From: Roseibium album
GTDB taxonomy: Bacteria > Pseudomonadota > Alphaproteobacteria > Rhizobiales > Stappiaceae
Assembly (NCBI RefSeq): GCF_001404515.1
Contig: NZ_CXWE01000010.1
Coordinates: 1 to 64,000, forward strand
Reading direction: 5' to 3'
Length of the DNA stretch: 64,000 nt
Shown one piece after another: positions 26,247 to 34,743 of the stretch; position 1 is the first letter of the stretch; each line of letters begins with the position of its first letter. Both the position numbers and the translations under genes were made by a program. Below the pieces are notes generated by a model. That model was not told where the DNA came from. It made no database searches and was given only the letters and a program-made list of their open reading frames with translations.

Positions 26247-26492
26247 ATGGCTACTTTCCTGATTGCATTTGTCCTCCTGCTTCTCGTCGTGACGGGCATG
26301 TCGCTTGGTGTCATTCTCATGGGGAAGACAATCAAGGGCAGTTGCGGCGGTCTTAACGCCATTTCCGGAGCGGACAAGTGCGTGGTGTGTCACAAGGACG
26401 TCGATCCGGACAGTCCGCTACGCGACAAACTGCAGTGCCCTCGCGCACGCAAGATGCTGGAAAAGATGGATAAACCGGCGGAAGTTGTCTGA
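26247..26492 (+). CDS. nqrM: NQR maturation protein NqrM
   Basis: An 81-residue NqrM (DUF539) protein with one N-terminal membrane helix and four conserved cysteines: C33 in SCGG, C45 and C48 in CVVC, and C64 in LQCPRA. NqrM helps insert the iron centre shared by NqrD and NqrE. It lies 31 bases downstream of apbE, so the two maturation genes form a small operon opposite the nqr genes, unlike in Vibrio, where they follow nqrF. Confidence 0.93.
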   Translation: MATFLIAFVLLLLVVTGMSLGVILMGKTIKGSCGGLNAISGADKCVVCHKDVDPDSPLRDKLQCPRARKMLEKMDKPAEVV

Positions 26493-26674
26493 CCGGACTG
26501 TACCCGATATTGCCACTCCTCAAAATCCGGACCGCAACACCGAAGGCCCCCCTCTTGTTTTCGGCGTGTCACGGCTATCGGAAATTCCTTTGCCCTTTGG
26601 ACGTTTCCTATTGTGAAATCCTGTCGTAAGCTCGAACGGCGAACGCTGAATTCAACGGTGAGAAGGAAGTCCCC

Positions 26675-27199
26675 ATGGCCCCAAGTTCCTACCAGGCTCC
26701 CATGCGTGGCGACACGAAAGAAAAACGGACGGTCAGCCAGTCTGTCGATACCAATCTAGGCTCTTCGACCAGCACCGTGGCCAAGATACTTGAGAAAAAG
26801 GGTTCGAACGTCTACTCCGTCCTGCCGGGCGATACCGTGAAGACGGCTGTTGAAGTGCTCAAGGACAAGCGTATCGGTGCGCTTCTGGTGACGGACGAAA
26901 ACGGCGAGATGATCGGTATCTTGTCAGAGCGGGATATCGTTCGCAAACTTGCCGAAACGCCCGGCCAGACGCTGCCTCAGCAGGTCGACGGCCTGATGAC
27001 CCGCAACGTCAAGACATGTGCTCCTTCCGATCCGCTGGTAACCGTTTTGCAGATGATGTCGGAAGGAAGGTTCCGCCACCTTCCGGTCATGGATGGAGGC
27101 AAGCTCTGCGGCATGATCACCATCGGTGACGTCGTCAATTTCCGCCTGACCGAACTGGAATATGAAGCTCTGAAGATGAAACAGATGATCGTCGGCTGA
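26675..27199 (+). CDS. Tandem CBS-domain protein
   Basis: A 174-residue cytoplasmic protein with two CBS motifs (VYSVLPGDTVKTAVEVLKDKRIGALLV to ILSERDIVRKLA, and VKTCAPSDPLVTVLQMMSEGRFRHLPVMD to MITIGDVVNFRL). The pair forms one Bateman module that usually binds adenine nucleotides. No catalytic domain is attached. Such stand-alone modules are common in alphaproteobacteria and their targets are mostly unknown. The ribosome site GAAGGAAG precedes the ATG. Confidence 0.9.
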   Translation: MAPSSYQAPMRGDTKEKRTVSQSVDTNLGSSTSTVAKILEKKGSNVYSVLPGDTVKTAVEVLKDKRIGALLVTDENGEMIGILSERDIVRKLAETPGQTLPQQVDGLMTRNVKTCAPSDPLVTVLQMMSEGRFRHLPVMDGGKLCGMITIGDVVNFRLTELEYEALKMKQMIVG

Positions 27200-27235
27200 A
27201 GCCGGTTGCGGGCGCCATGTTCAAGAGTCTGAATT

Positions 27236-27277
27236 GACCTCCCGTGCGGCCGATGTGCCGCGCGGGAGGTTTTTTGT
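27236..27277 (+). terminator. Intrinsic terminator after the CBS-domain gene
   Basis: ACCTCCCGTGCGGC and the matching GCCGCGCGGGAGGT form a long GC-rich stem around a short loop, followed by TTTTTTG. It may also serve the converging dld gene, which ends at 27295. Confidence 0.88.
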
Positions 27278-27294
27278 CGAAGTACCGGTATGCC

Positions 27295-29001
27295 TCAGTG
27301 GTAGCATTTGCGACGGGACATTTTCCCGATGCCCGGATTTAGGGTGTTGGTCGGGTCGCATTCCTTGTAGAAATTCGCAAGATCCGGCTTTGCGGCATAA
27401 AGATGCCCGACATTGTGTTCTGCCGGATATTCGGCGCCGCGTTCGTCCAGGATTTGGAGCATTTTTTCCTTGAGCTTTTTCGGATCGACGCCCTTTTTCA
27501 CGATATAGTCCTGATGAAGGACATGGCAGAAGAAATGCCCGTAATAGAGTTTGTGGATCAGACCTTCTTCCAGCTCGGCCGGCAATACTTCGAACCAGTC
27601 GCGGTCGTCGCGGCGTAGCGCAATGTCGAGCGCAAGAATGTCTTCAACCTCGTTTTCGTGGACGGCATGGTAACGAACGGCGGCACCGGCCGCCGCGAAA
27701 CGGTGCAGACCGGCAATCTTGCCTTCCCGGGCCGTGCAGACGAACCAGTCGCCGTCTTCTTTTTCAAAGAACTCAGAAAGAAAACTCTCGGCCTCCGCAA
27801 CACCGCCATCGCGCATTTTCAGGATCAGGTGATGCTCATATTGGCTACGGAATGCCTCCATGCGACCCGGCAAGACGTTCGGCCAGATCCGGCTGAGGGC
27901 CTGCATGAACCTGTCGGTGAGATTGTCGGGAAGAAGCGGCACGCGGGACAGCCTTGCGTCGACCCAGCCCTTCATCGCAAATATCCCCGGCAGCCGGTCC
28001 GTACCCAGTTTGTCGATCAGGACCAGGGTGTCTTTACCGTAGCGTTTTGAAATGTCGTAGATTTCGGCATGCATATACTCACCCGAGACGGGCAGGTGCT
28101 CGAATTCGGCCAGGATATGGCGGCGAAGACGTGTCAGAACCTGGGTGTCGTTAGTGCCGATATAGAAAACCTTTTCCGCTTCCGGCTTGGGATAGGTGTC
28201 GAGCCTCGCTGCAAAGACCGCCAGTTTGCCCGCGCAGCCGGAGGCTTCATGCAGACGTTGCTTGTCAGCATTGAAACGCGCCGGACTTGGCGAATCGATC
28301 TCGCGGACCCTTCGGTGGTAGTCCGAGTCGGACGCTTTCAGGTTGGTGTCTTCAACGTCATCGGATGAATAGTCACCTTCTTCCAGGCGTCTGAGGATTG
28401 TCTCCGGATCATCGCCGAGACGGATACCGAGATGGTTGACCAGTTCAAGGCGCCCTTCTTCGGTAATCTGCGCAAACAGGGACAACTCGGTATAGGACGG
28501 TCCGCGTTCGACCAGGGAACCGCCGGAATTGTTGCAGACGCCGCCGATAATCGACGCACCTATGCACGAAGAACCGATCACCGAATGCGGTTCACGGGCG
28601 AGGGGAGCCATCAGTTTTTCAAGCGAGAACAAGGTTGCTCCGGGAAAGCTGACGATTTGCTGGCCGTCGTTCAGGAGCTGGATCTTGTCCATCCGTTTCG
28701 TGCTGATAATGACAGCGTCTCGATCATACTGACCATTGGGTGTCGACCCCTCGGTCAGACCGGTGTTGGCCGCCTGCATGATGACGATCTTGTCCGCATC
28801 GACACAGGCCTTCAACACTTGCCACTGCTCGAGGAGGGTGCCTGGTTGGACAACCGCAACGGCCTCCCCCTCACCGGACCGGAAGCCTTTGCAGAAGCGT
28901 TCCATCGATCTGGGATTCGTGATCACGTGCCGTTGGCCGACGATTTGCCGAAATCGGTCCACCAGCTGCTTGTTGGTCGTCGAAGCGGTCGTGTCGTGCA
29001 T
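27295..29001 (-). CDS. dld: Quinone-dependent D-lactate dehydrogenase, membrane type
   Basis: A peripheral membrane FAD enzyme that oxidises D-lactate to pyruvate and passes electrons to the quinone pool. From the ATG at 29001 it is 568 residues, nearly equal to E. coli Dld (571). The FAD-binding N-domain shows VQPGTLLEQWQVLKAC, IIMQAANTGLTEGSTPNG and GSSCIGASIIGGVCNNSGGSLVERGP. The C-terminal Lact-deh-memb domain contains EHHLILKMRDGG, FFCHVLHQDYIVKKG and AEYPAEHNVGHLY. The frame is open 36 codons further upstream, but that part is not conserved-looking. Confidence 0.95.
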   Translation of the reverse strand: MHDTTASTTNKQLVDRFRQIVGQRHVITNPRSMERFCKGFRSGEGEAVAVVQPGTLLEQWQVLKACVDADKIVIMQAANTGLTEGSTPNGQYDRDAVIISTKRMDKIQLLNDGQQIVSFPGATLFSLEKLMAPLAREPHSVIGSSCIGASIIGGVCNNSGGSLVERGPSYTELSLFAQITEEGRLELVNHLGIRLGDDPETILRRLEEGDYSSDDVEDTNLKASDSDYHRRVREIDSPSPARFNADKQRLHEASGCAGKLAVFAARLDTYPKPEAEKVFYIGTNDTQVLTRLRRHILAEFEHLPVSGEYMHAEIYDISKRYGKDTLVLIDKLGTDRLPGIFAMKGWVDARLSRVPLLPDNLTDRFMQALSRIWPNVLPGRMEAFRSQYEHHLILKMRDGGVAEAESFLSEFFEKEDGDWFVCTAREGKIAGLHRFAAAGAAVRYHAVHENEVEDILALDIALRRDDRDWFEVLPAELEEGLIHKLYYGHFFCHVLHQDYIVKKGVDPKKLKEKMLQILDERGAEYPAEHNVGHLYAAKPDLANFYKECDPTNTLNPGIGKMSRRKCYH

Positions 29002-29243
29002 CTGATTTTCCCGTTTGGCATCCTGTTTCGGTGCGCGGTTCCAACTGGCAGCGCCTGTGTGCCGTGGATGACCTTTGCTGACAAGTATCGCAGGACCGGG
29101 TTTTTCCAACGGCCAACGTTCTCGTGATGACTACAGTGATTAGCGGCAATGCCTGCTTGGAACAATTAGCAATGTTCCGGACGGGATTTTGAAATGAGGG
29201 CGCGAGACCTTGCTCGCACCCTATGTCCTGCTGCAGGCCGTTG

Positions 29244-30224
29244 TCAGTCCTTGTTTTCAGAGCGGACTTCAGGGTTGATCATGTGGATCGGCTCGCCCGC
29301 CGCATAGGCAGTCACCTGATCGAAAATGTCCGAGAACTGGAGATTGAACTCGTCTTCGGTCACATAGCCGATATGAGGTGTCGGCAGGACATTCGGATGC
29401 GTCAGCAAAGGGTTGGCGGCATCTGTCAGGGGTTCGGTGTCGAATACGTCGATCGCGGCAAAAATCCGTCCGCGGTCTATTTCAGCTTCCAGCACACCCG
29501 GTGCGATCAGGCCTGAACGGGACGTGTTGACCAGGAGGGCCCTCGGCTGCATGGCAGACAGGTCCTGTGCGGTTAAGATGCCGCGTGTGTCCGGTTTCAG
29601 CCGGACATGCAAGCTGACGATGTCGGAAGTTCCGAAAAACGCGTCCCGGCTTTCGGCCACATTGGCACCATCGGCAGACGCGCGCGCGCGGCCGGCTTCT
29701 GACGACCACCATTGGATCTTCATGCCGATGGCTTCGGCGTAACCTGCAACAGCCTTGGCAATGCGGCCGTATCCGTAAAGTCCAAGCGTTCTGCCCCGCA
29801 GGCTTCTTCCGACACCCATCTGCCAGTTTCCACTGCGGACGGAGGCAACCTGTTGCGGTATCTGGCGATAGCTTGACAGGATGAGAGCCAACGTCAGTTC
29901 CGCGGCGGCGTAGGATGGTGTTCCCGCGTGCATGTTGGAGCACAGAAGGACCCCGTTTCGCGTACACGCCTCAACGTCGATATGCGGATAGACGCTCCGT
30001 TGGGAAATCAGTTTCAGGCCGGGCAACTGGTCCAGCAATTCCGCGGTTACTTTCGTGCGTTCGCGGAACAGGACAACAGCATCGGCGGGTCGAAGCCTTG
30101 TTGCAAGTTCACCAGGGTCTTCGACGTGATCCGTCCAGACCGTGACATCATGATCTTTCAGCTTGGCGAAGCAGGGAAGACCGCGCAGCGTGTCGAACCA
30201 GTCATCGAGAATATGAACTTTCAT
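29244..30224 (-). CDS. D-2-hydroxyacid dehydrogenase, NAD-binding family
   Basis: A 326-residue Rossmann enzyme of the D-isomer 2-hydroxyacid/phosphoglycerate dehydrogenase family. The nucleotide loop is LGLYGYGRIAKAVAGYA. The catalytic triad region shows NTSRSGLI (Arg), DTEPL (Glu) and PTPHIGYVTEDEF (His). It probably interconverts a 2-oxoacid and a D-2-hydroxyacid. It is the last gene of the tct operon, and its start overlaps the small upstream gene by four bases. The substrate may be a product of the tricarboxylate pathway. Confidence 0.9.
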   Translation of the reverse strand: MKVHILDDWFDTLRGLPCFAKLKDHDVTVWTDHVEDPGELATRLRPADAVVLFRERTKVTAELLDQLPGLKLISQRSVYPHIDVEACTRNGVLLCSNMHAGTPSYAAAELTLALILSSYRQIPQQVASVRSGNWQMGVGRSLRGRTLGLYGYGRIAKAVAGYAEAIGMKIQWWSSEAGRARASADGANVAESRDAFFGTSDIVSLHVRLKPDTRGILTAQDLSAMQPRALLVNTSRSGLIAPGVLEAEIDRGRIFAAIDVFDTEPLTDAANPLLTHPNVLPTPHIGYVTEDEFNLQFSDIFDQVTAYAAGEPIHMINPEVRSENKD

Positions 30225-30508
30225 CGGCTTTCCACACCGCTGCCTTCAACCAGCGTCCGGGGTGTCGGCACGAAGACATCGGTCTGCAGCACGCTCAGTG
30301 CCTTGGTGATCTGGGTTCGTTTGGAAAGAAGGTGATTGTACTGGGCATCGCAGCCTGAAACCGGGGTCGGATAGTCCCTGATTTCGTCGGAAAGAAGCTG
30401 GCGCGCCGTATCCAGCGCAAGAACAGCTGCGTCGATGTTGTCTTCGTAGCGCATCATATCCTCCAGTCGTTCGAAATTGGCGATGTCAGTCACGGGACCA
30501 GATGTCAC
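30221..30508 (-). CDS. Small protein of unknown function in the tct operon
   Basis: A 95-residue protein from a GTG at 30508, inside the end of the PrpF-like gene (23-base overlap), ending in a four-base overlap with the dehydrogenase gene. It is soluble and probably helical (RYEDNIDAAVLALDTARQLLSDEI, then QYNHLLSKRTQITKALSVL), with one Cys. I recognise no family. The tight overlaps on both sides argue for a real translationally coupled gene, perhaps a subunit or chaperone for a neighbour. A start at internal Met 18 or 19 is possible. Confidence 0.65.
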   Translation of the reverse strand: MTSGPVTDIANFERLEDMMRYEDNIDAAVLALDTARQLLSDEIRDYPTPVSGCDAQYNHLLSKRTQITKALSVLQTDVFVPTPRTLVEGSGVESR

Positions 30509-31577
30509 CCGGAACGAAAACGTCGCCGCTTGCCAGCTTCCGCGCGGTTCGCAGCAGTCCGGCAGACTTCACGTGAAAGTCTCTCCCCTGATGTTCATAG
30601 TCTATCACGACTTCCATATTACCCATCGGGTGTTCGAGCCGCAGATTCGCAGGAGATTGTGGCATCGGTGCGAGAAATCCTTCCCCTATGGTACCGCTCA
30701 TTAGAAGGCAAGAGGCAAGGCATTGGGACCCGGTGACCGCGAGAGTCGGGTGACATTTCCACGGCATGAAATAACGGACGCAGGCAGAGCCGCCATCGCG
30801 CGCCGCGGCCAGCAGCCCGAATTTCGGCGTGACTGATTTCGTGACGTCGCCCAGTCCCATCCGTTCGCCCGCAATCAGGCGGACGGCTTCCATTTTTTCA
30901 AAGAGTGGCTTGTTCGCGTCCAGATCTGTCGCGCTTTCATAGCCGGTAACGCCGAAATCCTCCGCGCGCCCGATCACCATCGGCATTGCGACGTCCATGC
31001 AGGTTACCTCGAGCCCGAGGATCTCTTCCTTCGGTTTTCCGGTCGGCAGGATCCCGCTCGTCAGGCTGCCTTCCACTTTCATGAATTTTAACTCGATGGG
31101 CGCAGCGTTTCCCGGAACCCCGTCAATCGCGGCATTGCCGTCATAACGGACCGTTCCGCCCGGCGTTTGAACGCGTTCAGTGACGAGGCTGCCGGTGTTT
31201 ACTGCCCTGATCTTGACGTCTGTGACATCTCCAGCCGGCTCGACGAGGCCCATTTCGATGGCGGCGGGGCCGACGCCCACCAGAATGTTACCGCAGGAAG
31301 GTTTGAAATCGACGAGCCTTTCTTCCACGCCGACCTGGGCGAAGAAATAGTCGATGTCTGCCCAGTCGTCGTCTGATTTTGACAGCATGGCAACCTTGGT
31401 CGTCACCGCGGTGCCGCCACCGATGCCGTCTATGTTGAATGGATGTCCGGCTCCGACGATGGAAATCAGAACAGCGGACAGTTCATTCAGATCCTCCGGC
31501 AGATCGTTGCGCCGCAGATAGGGGCCACGGGAAGAGCCGCCGCGCATGAACACGAAAGGTGTGGGTGTCTGCATCAT
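30486..31577 (-). CDS. PrpF-family isomerase, 4-oxalomesaconate tautomerase-like
   Basis: A 363-residue cofactor-independent isomerase with the diaminopimelate-epimerase double fold. The N-terminal FMRGGSSRGPYL motif, DGIGGGTAVTTKVAML, PSCGNILVGVGPAAIEMGL and the C-terminal EHPMGNMEV are typical of PrpF/GalD/LigU. Known members move a double bond in aconitate-type acids (2-methylaconitate, oxalomesaconate). The sequence alone does not separate these activities. It overlaps the dehydrogenase gene before it by four bases and belongs to the tct operon. Confidence 0.9.
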   Translation of the reverse strand: MMQTPTPFVFMRGGSSRGPYLRRNDLPEDLNELSAVLISIVGAGHPFNIDGIGGGTAVTTKVAMLSKSDDDWADIDYFFAQVGVEERLVDFKPSCGNILVGVGPAAIEMGLVEPAGDVTDVKIRAVNTGSLVTERVQTPGGTVRYDGNAAIDGVPGNAAPIELKFMKVEGSLTSGILPTGKPKEEILGLEVTCMDVAMPMVIGRAEDFGVTGYESATDLDANKPLFEKMEAVRLIAGERMGLGDVTKSVTPKFGLLAAARDGGSACVRYFMPWKCHPTLAVTGSQCLASCLLMSGTIGEGFLAPMPQSPANLRLEHPMGNMEVVIDYEHQGRDFHVKSAGLLRTARKLASGDVFVPGDIWSRD

Positions 31578-32635
31578 GTGTCAGCCTCCTGGATGAGATC
31601 GACAAGGACTTTGGAAAAGGCCTGCGTTCCGAGTGGTCCTCCCAGATCGGAGGTTCGCGTTCGGGGGTCGGCGATCGCCTTCTTCAGGGAAACTTCGATG
31701 AGTGCTTTGGCCCTGACCAGTTCCAGATGACCGAGAAGCATGGCAGCCGACCCGATCAGTGAGGTCGGGTTAGCCCGGTCATGGCCCGCTATATCGGGAG
31801 CCGATCCGTGCTGCGCCTGGGCGGCTGCATTTTGCGGTCCGAGATTGAGTGAAGCGGCAAGTCCGAGACCGCCGGCAAGTTCGCTCGCAAGGTCGGACAG
31901 GATATCGCCGAACATGTTGGTCGTTACGATCACGTCGAACCGGCCCGGGTCGCGGACAAGCAGCGCAGCGGCGGCATCGACGAGAACCTCGTCATATTGA
32001 ATGCCGGGATACCCTGTCGCGATGCGGCGCATGACGTCGAGAAACAGGCCGTCGCTCGTGCGCATCACATTGGCCTTGTGAACCGCCGTGACCTTCTTTC
32101 GGCCGTTTGCGGCCGCATGGTCAAAAGCCGCCCGGCCGATGCGTTCGCTGCCGCGTTCGGTGATCAGCCGCATTGCCATGGCAACACCGGGAACCGGCAT
32201 GAACTCGCCTGGTCCGGAATGCAGGTTCTTGTCCGCGTAAAAGCCCTCGAGATTCTCGCGAAAGATAATCAGGTCGACCGGTGCACCGGTTGGCGTCGCA
32301 AGGCCCTTGAAGCTCTGTGCCGGGCGAATGTTGGCAAATAGATCGAGTTCCTTGCGCAGTACACCGGAGGGATTGAGGCCGCCGTCTTCCCTGGAAGGAT
32401 AGGCATTGTGGGAAACCGGTCCGAGAATGACACCGTCTGCGGCAAGCGCGGCTTCAATGACCTGTTCCGGTATCGTCGAACCTTCCGCATTGAGCGCCGG
32501 AAAACCGATTTCCCCGTCAGCAAGGCTGACGGTCTCGCCGCTCCTTGTGCAGGCTGCCTCGACCACCACCTTGGTGGCCGCCATGATCTCCGGGCCGATC
32601 CCGTCTCCGGCAAGACAGAGGAGCGAAAGCGTCAT
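31574..32635 (-). CDS. Isocitrate/isopropylmalate dehydrogenase-family enzyme
   Basis: A 353-residue beta-decarboxylating dehydrogenase. Motifs are GDGIGPE near 11-17, SGVLRKELDLFANIRPAQ with the substrate-carboxylate Arg residues, IIFRENLEGFYAD, VHKANVMRTSDGLF with the catalytic Lys, and VTTNMFGDILSDLASEL with the metal-binding Asp residues. The family oxidatively decarboxylates malate-type acids (isopropylmalate, tartrate, homoisocitrate). The setting beside Tct transport and a PrpF-like isomerase suggests a non-biosynthetic role on an imported tricarboxylate or its derivative. Confidence 0.9.
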   Translation of the reverse strand: MTLSLLCLAGDGIGPEIMAATKVVVEAACTRSGETVSLADGEIGFPALNAEGSTIPEQVIEAALAADGVILGPVSHNAYPSREDGGLNPSGVLRKELDLFANIRPAQSFKGLATPTGAPVDLIIFRENLEGFYADKNLHSGPGEFMPVPGVAMAMRLITERGSERIGRAAFDHAAANGRKKVTAVHKANVMRTSDGLFLDVMRRIATGYPGIQYDEVLVDAAAALLVRDPGRFDVIVTTNMFGDILSDLASELAGGLGLAASLNLGPQNAAAQAQHGSAPDIAGHDRANPTSLIGSAAMLLGHLELVRAKALIEVSLKKAIADPRTRTSDLGGPLGTQAFSKVLVDLIQEADT

Positions 32636-32645
32636 CTGCTGTTCC

Positions 32646-34673
32646 TCATGTCAGCGGCCATGGCAGATCGACGTAGGACTGCAGCAAACCAGGTGGGAAA
32701 TCCCGATTGAGTAGCCAGGCCATGCCACACATGAAGGCGATCCCGCAGCCGCCGTAAACAAGCGCATACGGCAGGCTTCGTTTTGCACGGTAGTGGATGA
32801 AGGAAACCAGGAAACCGGCCAGCGCGAGGATGAAACCAACGAGCGAAGTGAGGATCAGAAGACCCGCGAACCAGGCAAGCGTTGCCCAGAGGCCGTGCTG
32901 GTTGCCCTCGGGATTGCCGGCCTCGCTGTCGCAGAAAAGCGGGCTTTTCTCAGAATTTGTTCGCATCCGGACCAGCAGGATCAGGCAGCCGATGATTGAT
33001 ATCAGCCCGACGAATTGTGGGAAAACACGGTCAGCAGAGGCGTAGTCGGGTATGAGGGAGGCATTTGTGAAGGCGAATGCGATGTAAGCCAGAATGGCGA
33101 CCAGGAAGATCAGCGGTGCCCGCTTGGTTCCTGTCGGCAATTCACCTTCCGCGCGGATGTTCTTCGACTGGCGCAGGCCAACCACGACCGAAACGATCGT
33201 GATGATGATGAGAACGATCACGATCGGCGAGAAAATGTATTCCATCCCTTCCGCAAAACCCTTGCGGAAGCGCGAGGCCGCGATCTGGACTGCCTGGTTG
33301 GTGTAGGTCTCCGCCGGGTTGGACAGGACGAAACCGATCAGGAAGGCAGGTCGCGACCAGTCAAACCGCCGCATCAGGATGCCGAGAAGCCCGATGGCAA
33401 ACAGTGCCACCAGATCCATCAGGTTCTGGCCTGACTGGAAGGCGGCGAAGGAAATGATCATGAACAGGAACGGGGCAAGCAGTCCGAACGGAATGGTCGT
33501 CAGGCGGGCAATCCCGCTGGATCCGAGAATGCAGATGATCGTGCCGACCACGTTTGCAAGCGCCAGCAACCAGACGATCGCGTAGGTCACGTCGAGATTG
33601 TTTTTCAGCATCGACGGCCCGACTTCGATCTGCCCCGAGCCCAGTAGTGCGACGGCACCGATGAAGACGGCCATGGATCCGGAGCCCGGAATGCCGAAGA
33701 GCAGTGTTGGTACGAGACCCCCACCTTCCTTGGCGTTGTTTGAGCTCTCCGGTCCGATGACGCCCCTGATGTCACCATTGCCGAATTTGGACTTGTCCTT
33801 GGATGTCTGAACGGTGTGACCGTAGGCGATCCAGTCGACTACCGACCCGCCGAGACCGGGAATGACACCGACTGTAACGCCGATCAGGGAGCAGCGTATG
33901 CTGAGCCAGATGTTGGAAAACCAGTCGCGCACACCGTGCAGCCAGCCCCCGCCGAGCATGGACCGTTCGGAAATCGCACGGTCCTGGCGCAGCAGGGCGA
34001 CGATTTCCGGTATCGCGAAAATGCCAAGACCGACAATGACCAGTTTAAGTCCGTCGGTCAGGTAGGGCATGTCATAGGTTGCCATGCGCAATGCACCGGC
34101 ACTGTCACCTTCACCGATCGTGCCGACCATCAGGCCGAGACCGGCGGCAACGATGCCCTTGATGGCAACCTGCCCGGCAAGAATGCCGACCATCGACAAG
34201 CCGAACAGCGTGATCATCAACAGTTCGGGTGTCCGGAATTCCAGCACGATCGGGCGGGCAACAAGAATGAAGACTGTGAGAAAGGCAGCACCGACCAGCC
34301 CGCCGAACAGGGAAGACGCGAACGCTGCAGAAAGGGCGCGTGCCGCTTCACCCTTCTTTGCCAGCGGAAAGCCGTCGAGAACGGTTGCCTGCGAAGCCGA
34401 CGAACCTGGAATACCCATCAGGACCGAGGCGAATGTGTCCGAAGTCGGTACGACCGCGACCATGCCGATCATCAGGGCAAGTCCGAGAACCGGATCCATG
34501 CCGAACATGAAGGGCAGCAGGAGCGACAGCCCCGCGATGCCCCCAAGGCCCGGAAACACGCCGACGCACAGGCCCATCACGACACCCAGGATCAGGTAGC
34601 CGATGACGGCAGGCTGCAGGATCATCGCCGACGCGTCGGCGAGCGCGGGTAAAGCGGTGCCAAGAATGTCCAC
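32646..34673 (-). CDS. Tripartite tricarboxylate transporter, TctA-TctB fusion
   Basis: A 675-residue inner-membrane protein. Residues 1 to about 505 are TctA, the large permease: GVFPGLGGIAGLSLLLPF near 39-56, a second glycine-rich motif in VTVGVIPGLGGSVVDWIAYGHTVQTSK, and LLFGIPGSGSMAVFIGA. The rest, from about residue 525, is a four-helix TctB small subunit (APLIFLVAILAYIAFAF to PLPYALVYGG-like helices). TctA and TctB are usually separate genes; a fusion explains why no tctB gene stands between tctC and tctA. The start is a GTG. Confidence 0.9.
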   Translation of the reverse strand: MDILGTALPALADASAMILQPAVIGYLILGVVMGLCVGVFPGLGGIAGLSLLLPFMFGMDPVLGLALMIGMVAVVPTSDTFASVLMGIPGSSASQATVLDGFPLAKKGEAARALSAAFASSLFGGLVGAAFLTVFILVARPIVLEFRTPELLMITLFGLSMVGILAGQVAIKGIVAAGLGLMVGTIGEGDSAGALRMATYDMPYLTDGLKLVIVGLGIFAIPEIVALLRQDRAISERSMLGGGWLHGVRDWFSNIWLSIRCSLIGVTVGVIPGLGGSVVDWIAYGHTVQTSKDKSKFGNGDIRGVIGPESSNNAKEGGGLVPTLLFGIPGSGSMAVFIGAVALLGSGQIEVGPSMLKNNLDVTYAIVWLLALANVVGTIICILGSSGIARLTTIPFGLLAPFLFMIISFAAFQSGQNLMDLVALFAIGLLGILMRRFDWSRPAFLIGFVLSNPAETYTNQAVQIAASRFRKGFAEGMEYIFSPIVIVLIIITIVSVVVGLRQSKNIRAEGELPTGTKRAPLIFLVAILAYIAFAFTNASLIPDYASADRVFPQFVGLISIIGCLILLVRMRTNSEKSPLFCDSEAGNPEGNQHGLWATLAWFAGLLILTSLVGFILALAGFLVSFIHYRAKRSLPYALVYGGCGIAFMCGMAWLLNRDFPPGLLQSYVDLPWPLT

Positions 34674-34708
34674 TGGATCGCCCCGGATTATGTTTTCTGG
34701 AAGAAGGG

Positions 34709-34733
34709 GCCCGTCCGGTTCGTCCGGACGGGC
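34709..34733. terminator. Intercistronic hairpin between tctC and tctAB
   Basis: GCCCGTCCGG and CCGGACGGGC are perfect 10-base arms around loop TTCGT. There is no T-run. The hairpin lies just past the tctC stop, where it could protect the tctC message and lower readthrough, giving excess binding protein over permease. Confidence 0.75.
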
Positions 34734-34743
34734 AGAAGTGTGA

